A program made the translations under genes and the position numbers. Of a stretch of DNA of 9,394 bases, positions 7,279 through 9,394 are shown one piece after another (position 1 is the stretch's first letter; every line of letters starts with the position of its first letter). Under the pieces are notes generated by a model. It worked only from the letters and a program-made list of their open reading frames with translations. It did no database searches and was not told where the DNA came from. Source of the stretch: Alphaproteobacteria bacterium (GTDB lineage: Bacteria; Pseudomonadota; Alphaproteobacteria; ATCC43930; CGMCC-115725); NCBI GenBank assembly GCA_030039975.1, contig JASHUO010000418.1, positions 1 to 9,394 on the forward strand. Direction: 5' to 3'.

Positions 7279-8094
7279 AACCGGGCTCGTCTTGGGAAAC
7301 ACCGGCGCGCGCTTCTCGCGCAGCGACGCAAGGCCTTCCTGCACTTCCGGCCCGGTGAAGCCCATGAATTCCAGTGCGAGCGAGGTATCGAAGCTCGGTC
7401 CGGCGAGCCGCAGCCAGTTGTTGAGGGCGTATTTGGTCCAGCGCACCGCCGATGGCGCGCCGGCGGCAAGCCGCTCGGCGATGGCAAGCGCCGTCTCATA
7501 AGCCTTGCCGTCCTCGGCGACGCGCGCGATGAGGCCGATGCGCTCCGCCTCTTCGCCGGACAGCGGCTCGCAGAGCAGCAGATAGTATTTCGCCTTGGCG
7601 AGGCCGCAGAGCAGTGGCCAGACGATGGCGGCGTGATCGCCGGCGGCGACGCCGAGGCGGGTATGGCCGTCAATGATGCGAGCGCTCTTCCCCGCGACCG
7701 AAACATCGGCGAGCAGCCCCGCCACCAGCCCGGCGCCCACCGCCGGGCCTTCCATGGCGGAGACGATCGGCTTGTTGCAGTTGACGATGTTGTAGACGAG
7801 ATCGCGCGCCTCCTTCCACACGCGGGCGCGCGCGGTAAAGTCGCGCGTCACGGTTTCCACCATGGCCAGATCGCCGCCGGCCGAGAACGCTTTGCCGGCG
7901 CCGCGCAGCAGCGCGACGTTGATGTCGGGATCGGCATCGACGTCGCGCCAGATCTCGGCGAGCTCGGCATGCATCACCGCGTCGGTCGCGTTCAGCTTGC
8001 CGGGATTGTCCAGGATGATCTCGAGCACGCGCTCGGCCGGTCGTGCAAATTTGAGGCGCTGATAACGCGCGTAGCGGTCGCTCATGCCAGCCAT
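7276..8094 (-). CDS. Atypical enoyl-CoA hydratase/isomerase (crotonase) family protein
   Basis: A 272-residue crotonase-superfamily protein, cytosolic and normal in length. The oxyanion-hole region that holds the thioester carbonyl is present: KAFSAGGDLAM at about 68-78 and EGPAVGAGLVAG at about 115-126. Classical enoyl-CoA hydratases use two glutamates. Aligning with GGGCEL and PEILLG of the rat enzyme by eye, the first falls on V124 (GAGLV) and the second on H144 (IDGHTRLG), so neither is glutamate. D153-H154 (AAGDHAAIVWP) lie nearby and could take part in chemistry. It probably binds an acyl-CoA, but the reaction (isomerase, hydrolase, dehalogenase-like or other) cannot be named. I place the start at 8094 because GAGGAG (8106-8101) lies six bases before it; an in-frame ATG at 8163 lacks such a site and would add an Arg/Ala-rich extension. 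The cytochrome c gene follows 15 bases later. Confidence 0.9.
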   Translation of the reverse strand: MAGMSDRYARYQRLKFARPAERVLEIILDNPGKLNATDAVMHAELAEIWRDVDADPDINVALLRGAGKAFSAGGDLAMVETVTRDFTARARVWKEARDLVYNIVNCNKPIVSAMEGPAVGAGLVAGLLADVSVAGKSARIIDGHTRLGVAAGDHAAIVWPLLCGLAKAKYYLLLCEPLSGEEAERIGLIARVAEDGKAYETALAIAERLAAGAPSAVRWTKYALNNWLRLAGPSFDTSLALEFMGFTGPEVQEGLASLREKRAPVFPKTSPV

Positions 8095-8100
8095 CGCCCT

Positions 8101-8106
8101 CTCCTC
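8101..8106 (-). promoter_or_regulatory. Shine-Dalgarno site fixing the crotonase start
   Basis: GAGGAG on the minus strand, six bases before the ATG at 8094. It favours that start over the longer in-frame ATG at 8163 and over the ATG at 8085, for which the spacing would be 15 bases. Confidence 0.75.
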
Positions 8107-8229
8107 GATCGCGGCTCTCGCCGCGCCTCGGCCCAGTCTCCGGGGTGCCGGGACGGGGGTCAAGCCATGGTCAACGAGACGTTAAAGCTTCCGTCAAATT
8201 GCAGCCTTTATTCACCTCGACTTAACCCG

Positions 8230-8252
8230 CGCCCTGTATCACTCGCCCTGTA
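8230..8252 (+). repeat. Direct repeat CGCCCTGTA x2 upstream of the small membrane protein gene
   Basis: Two exact copies of CGCCCTGTA (8230-8238 and 8244-8252), 14 bases from start to start, end 19 bases before the ATG at 8272. The position fits a regulator-binding site or a leader element. The offset is not a whole helical turn, so two sites on one DNA face are unlikely. Confidence 0.4.
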
Positions 8253-8271
8253 ACGTCGCATGAGGCGTGTG

Positions 8272-8460
8272 ATGGACGAGGACTCCGTCGGTCTGCTGGG
8301 CGTGCTGTTGATCGTGACGGCGCTGGTGATGAGCCAGACCGCGCTGAGCAAGACCTATGTCGCCCCGACGCTGCCTGATCTTTCCTGGAAGCACGTCGCC
8401 AGCGTCTTCAATTGCGGCTATCAACCGGGCCAGGCCTGCACGATCGCAATGGGCCAATAG
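8272..8460 (+). CDS. Small single-span membrane protein, unknown function
   Basis: I do not recognise this 62-residue protein. It opens with an acidic MDEDSVG, followed by a hydrophobic span at about 6-25 (VGLLGVLLIVTALVM), then a short polar part with Trp and two cysteines (C48, C56), ending TIAMGQ. The acidic N-terminus and K27 just after the span give no clear topology by the positive-inside rule. I choose the ATG at 8272 over the one at 8260 because GAGG (8262-8265) lies six bases before it. Reasons to think it real: it lies in a gap between genes, not opposite one; codon third positions are G/C-rich; start, ribosome-binding site and hydrophobic span agree. It is convergent with iorB (37 bases between stops) and divergent from the crotonase gene. 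It could be a small membrane subunit or regulator; no function is inferred. Confidence 0.65.
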   Translation: MDEDSVGLLGVLLIVTALVMSQTALSKTYVAPTLPDLSWKHVASVFNCGYQPGQACTIAMGQ

Positions 8461-8470
8461 GCCTCTCCGC

Positions 8471-8489
8471 GCGGCGGCGGTGCCGCCGC
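8471..8489. terminator. GC-rich hairpin between convergent genes, possible bidirectional terminator
   Basis: GCGGCGGC (8471-8478) pairs perfectly with GCCGCCGC (8482-8489) around the loop GGT. It sits in the 37 bases between the stop of the small plus-strand gene and the stop of iorB, where a bidirectional terminator is expected. No T-run follows on either strand, so it may be a transcript 3' end stabiliser or a factor-dependent stop. Confidence 0.45.
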
Positions 8490-8497
8490 ACCCGCAA

Positions 8498-9394
8498 TTA
8501 CTCCGCAGCGAGCTTCCCCGGCGCCCGCTCTTCGATCTCGGCCAGCGTCCGATCGAGCCTTTCGCCTTCGGGATCCGCGAGCGCCGCGACCCGCGCCGCT
8601 GCCACGGCGTCGATCGCGGTCGTGACGGCGTAGCGCCCGGCCAGCGCCGGGCGTATCAACCGCGTTTCGATCTTGCGGAAATTGGCGAGGCCGCGCGCAT
8701 GCGTATCGCCATAGCCCTTGATCAGCCGTGCGCATTCCGCGATCTCGAGTGCGAGACCGGCGGAGCGCCGCGCCGCCTCGGCGATGAGCGCGAGCCAGGC
8801 CTCGATCTGCGCCTGCTCCTCGCGATAGCGATGGCTCTGCGGGCGCCAGGGGCGGAGGCTCGCGAGCAGCTTCAGCCGCAGGAAGCCGAGGACCGAGTTG
8901 CTCTTGACCGTCATTCCCCAATAGACCTTGCCGAGCCAGCCGCGGCGCGCCGACCAGGCGAGGATTGGACGCGCCAGCAGCGGCGGCAGGATCGAGCACA
9001 GCTCTTCGATGCCGGGCTTGTAGAAATCGACGATCGAGAGCGGCTCGTCGGCTCCGAGCCGCAGCTCCCGGCGGATGCGCGCGAAGCGGGCCGGGTCGAT
9101 CTTTGCTTGCGCGACACGGATGACATCTTCGAAGGACATGCGGAGCGCGAGGTGACGCGCCGTCTCGCGCAGCAGCGCGCCGCCGGCGCCGGCTGCCGTA
9201 TCGGCGTCCCGGATCGCCGCAAGGCGGTCGAAATAGAGCCGCGCATAGCGCCGATCCTGATAGGCGGCGAGCCGGCGCAGCCCTTCGCGGATCACCTCCA
9301 GCGCCGCTTCGGGCATGGTCTCTGACGCCGCCTGCTCGAGCTCGGCGAGGCTCGGCTGCGGCGGGCGCCGGCGCTTCTCGGCGGTGGGCGGCCC
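8498..9394 (-). CDS. iorB: Indolepyruvate ferredoxin oxidoreductase subunit beta, C-terminal part (partial)
   Basis: C-terminal 298 residues of a protein that runs off the right edge. The frame stays open to base 9394, so the internal ATG at 9316 is not the real start; full-length relatives are about 500 residues. The enzyme oxidatively decarboxylates arylpyruvates (indolepyruvate, phenylpyruvate) to aryl-acetyl-CoA, passing electrons to ferredoxin, in aromatic amino acid breakdown. What is visible is the helical region annotated as DUF6537 that follows the pyruvate-oxidoreductase gamma-like domain. Recognisable blocks are GLRRLAAYQDRRYARLYFDRL, RMSFEDVIRVAQAKIDPARF, YKPGIEELCSILPPLLARPI and, most typical, ECARLIKGYGDTHARGLANF. 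The catalytic thiamine-diphosphate and iron-sulfur parts reside in IorA and are not in the window. It is the last gene of its transcription unit and is convergent with the small membrane protein gene. I recognise the family from memory of these blocks; no search was run. Confidence 0.82.
   Translation of the reverse strand, partial: GPPTAEKRRRPPQPSLAELEQAASETMPEAALEVIREGLRRLAAYQDRRYARLYFDRLAAIRDADTAAGAGGALLRETARHLALRMSFEDVIRVAQAKIDPARFARIRRELRLGADEPLSIVDFYKPGIEELCSILPPLLARPILAWSARRGWLGKVYWGMTVKSNSVLGFLRLKLLASLRPWRPQSHRYREEQAQIEAWLALIAEAARRSAGLALEIAECARLIKGYGDTHARGLANFRKIETRLIRPALAGRYAVTTAIDAVAAARVAALADPEGERLDRTLAEIEERAPGKLAAE

Larger units (their letters stand above)
8095..8271. other. 177-base divergent intergenic region
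   Basis: This region separates the minus-strand crotonase gene from the plus-strand small membrane protein gene and should hold promoters for both. The central part (about 8180-8226) is AT-rich compared with its surroundings, as expected of a promoter region. On the minus strand TTGACG (8200-8195) resembles a -35 box, but no fitting -10 lies 16-18 bases on. A 9-base direct repeat sits at 8230-8252 before the small gene. No promoter can be fixed by eye. Confidence 0.5.

Noticed and set aside
8095..8163. Longer crotonase start at 8163
   Set aside because: The extension is Arg/Ala-rich with no homology to the crotonase N-terminus, and the good ribosome-binding site (GAGGAG) belongs to the ATG at 8094.
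8181..8196. Possible CtrA site (TTAA-N7-TTAA) in the divergent region
   Set aside because: The second half reads GTCA, two mismatches from TTAA; not enough to claim a site.
6910..8253. Plus-strand open frame of 447 codons opposite the cytochrome c and crotonase genes
   Set aside because: Both strands cannot plausibly code here; the minus-strand products have clear motifs (CVACH, oxyanion hole), while this one is His/Arg/Gly-rich without any.
8357..9325. Plus-strand open frame of 322 codons opposite iorB
   Set aside because: Antisense to conserved DUF6537 blocks and out of frame with the small membrane protein gene it partly overlaps; Arg-rich composition.

Overview
The window is high-GC DNA from an alphaproteobacterium, most likely of the order Hyphomicrobiales (Bradyrhizobium/Xanthobacteraceae-like). 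The reasons are strong G/C third-position bias in every gene, a stand-alone PAS_5 protein, a two-subunit-type indolepyruvate oxidoreductase carrying the DUF6537 region, and a paired MdtB/MdtC efflux permease operon. The assignment is an inference from gene content. Seven genes are supported: six on the minus strand and one small one on the plus strand. I see no tRNA, rRNA, insertion sequence, CRISPR array or phage gene, and no change in composition that would mark recent transfer.

Layout, read in the minus direction from the right edge. (1) 9394-8498 is the C-terminal part of indolepyruvate ferredoxin oxidoreductase subunit beta (iorB), running off the window. (2) 8272-8460 is a convergent plus-strand gene for a 62-residue single-span membrane protein of unknown function, separated from iorB by a short GC-rich hairpin. 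(3) 8094-7276 is a crotonase-fold protein with an intact oxyanion-hole signature but no glutamate at either classical hydratase catalytic position. Only 15 bases later comes (4) 7260-6892, an exported mono-haem class I cytochrome c. (5) 6719-6207 encodes a single-domain PAS_5 protein. (6) After a 296-base gap, 5910-4546, 4501-1406 and 1409-1 form an mdtA-mdtB-mdtC operon for a resistance-nodulation-division (RND) multidrug efflux pump. mdtC is cut off by the left edge.

How the genes work together: MdtA is the periplasmic adaptor, and MdtB plus MdtC are the two inner-membrane proton-driven permeases expected to form a mixed trimer. No outer-membrane channel gene and no BaeSR-type regulator is visible. 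The crotonase and cytochrome c are very probably cotranscribed, because the Shine-Dalgarno sequence of the second overlaps the stop codon of the first. iorB belongs to aromatic amino acid (indolepyruvate/phenylpyruvate) catabolism, but it is separated from the crotonase by an oppositely oriented gene, so a shared pathway is only a possibility. I find no clearly new multi-gene system here. The points most worth a second look are the atypical crotonase/cytochrome pair, the small membrane protein with a direct repeat in front of it, and the inserted low-complexity segment in MdtA.
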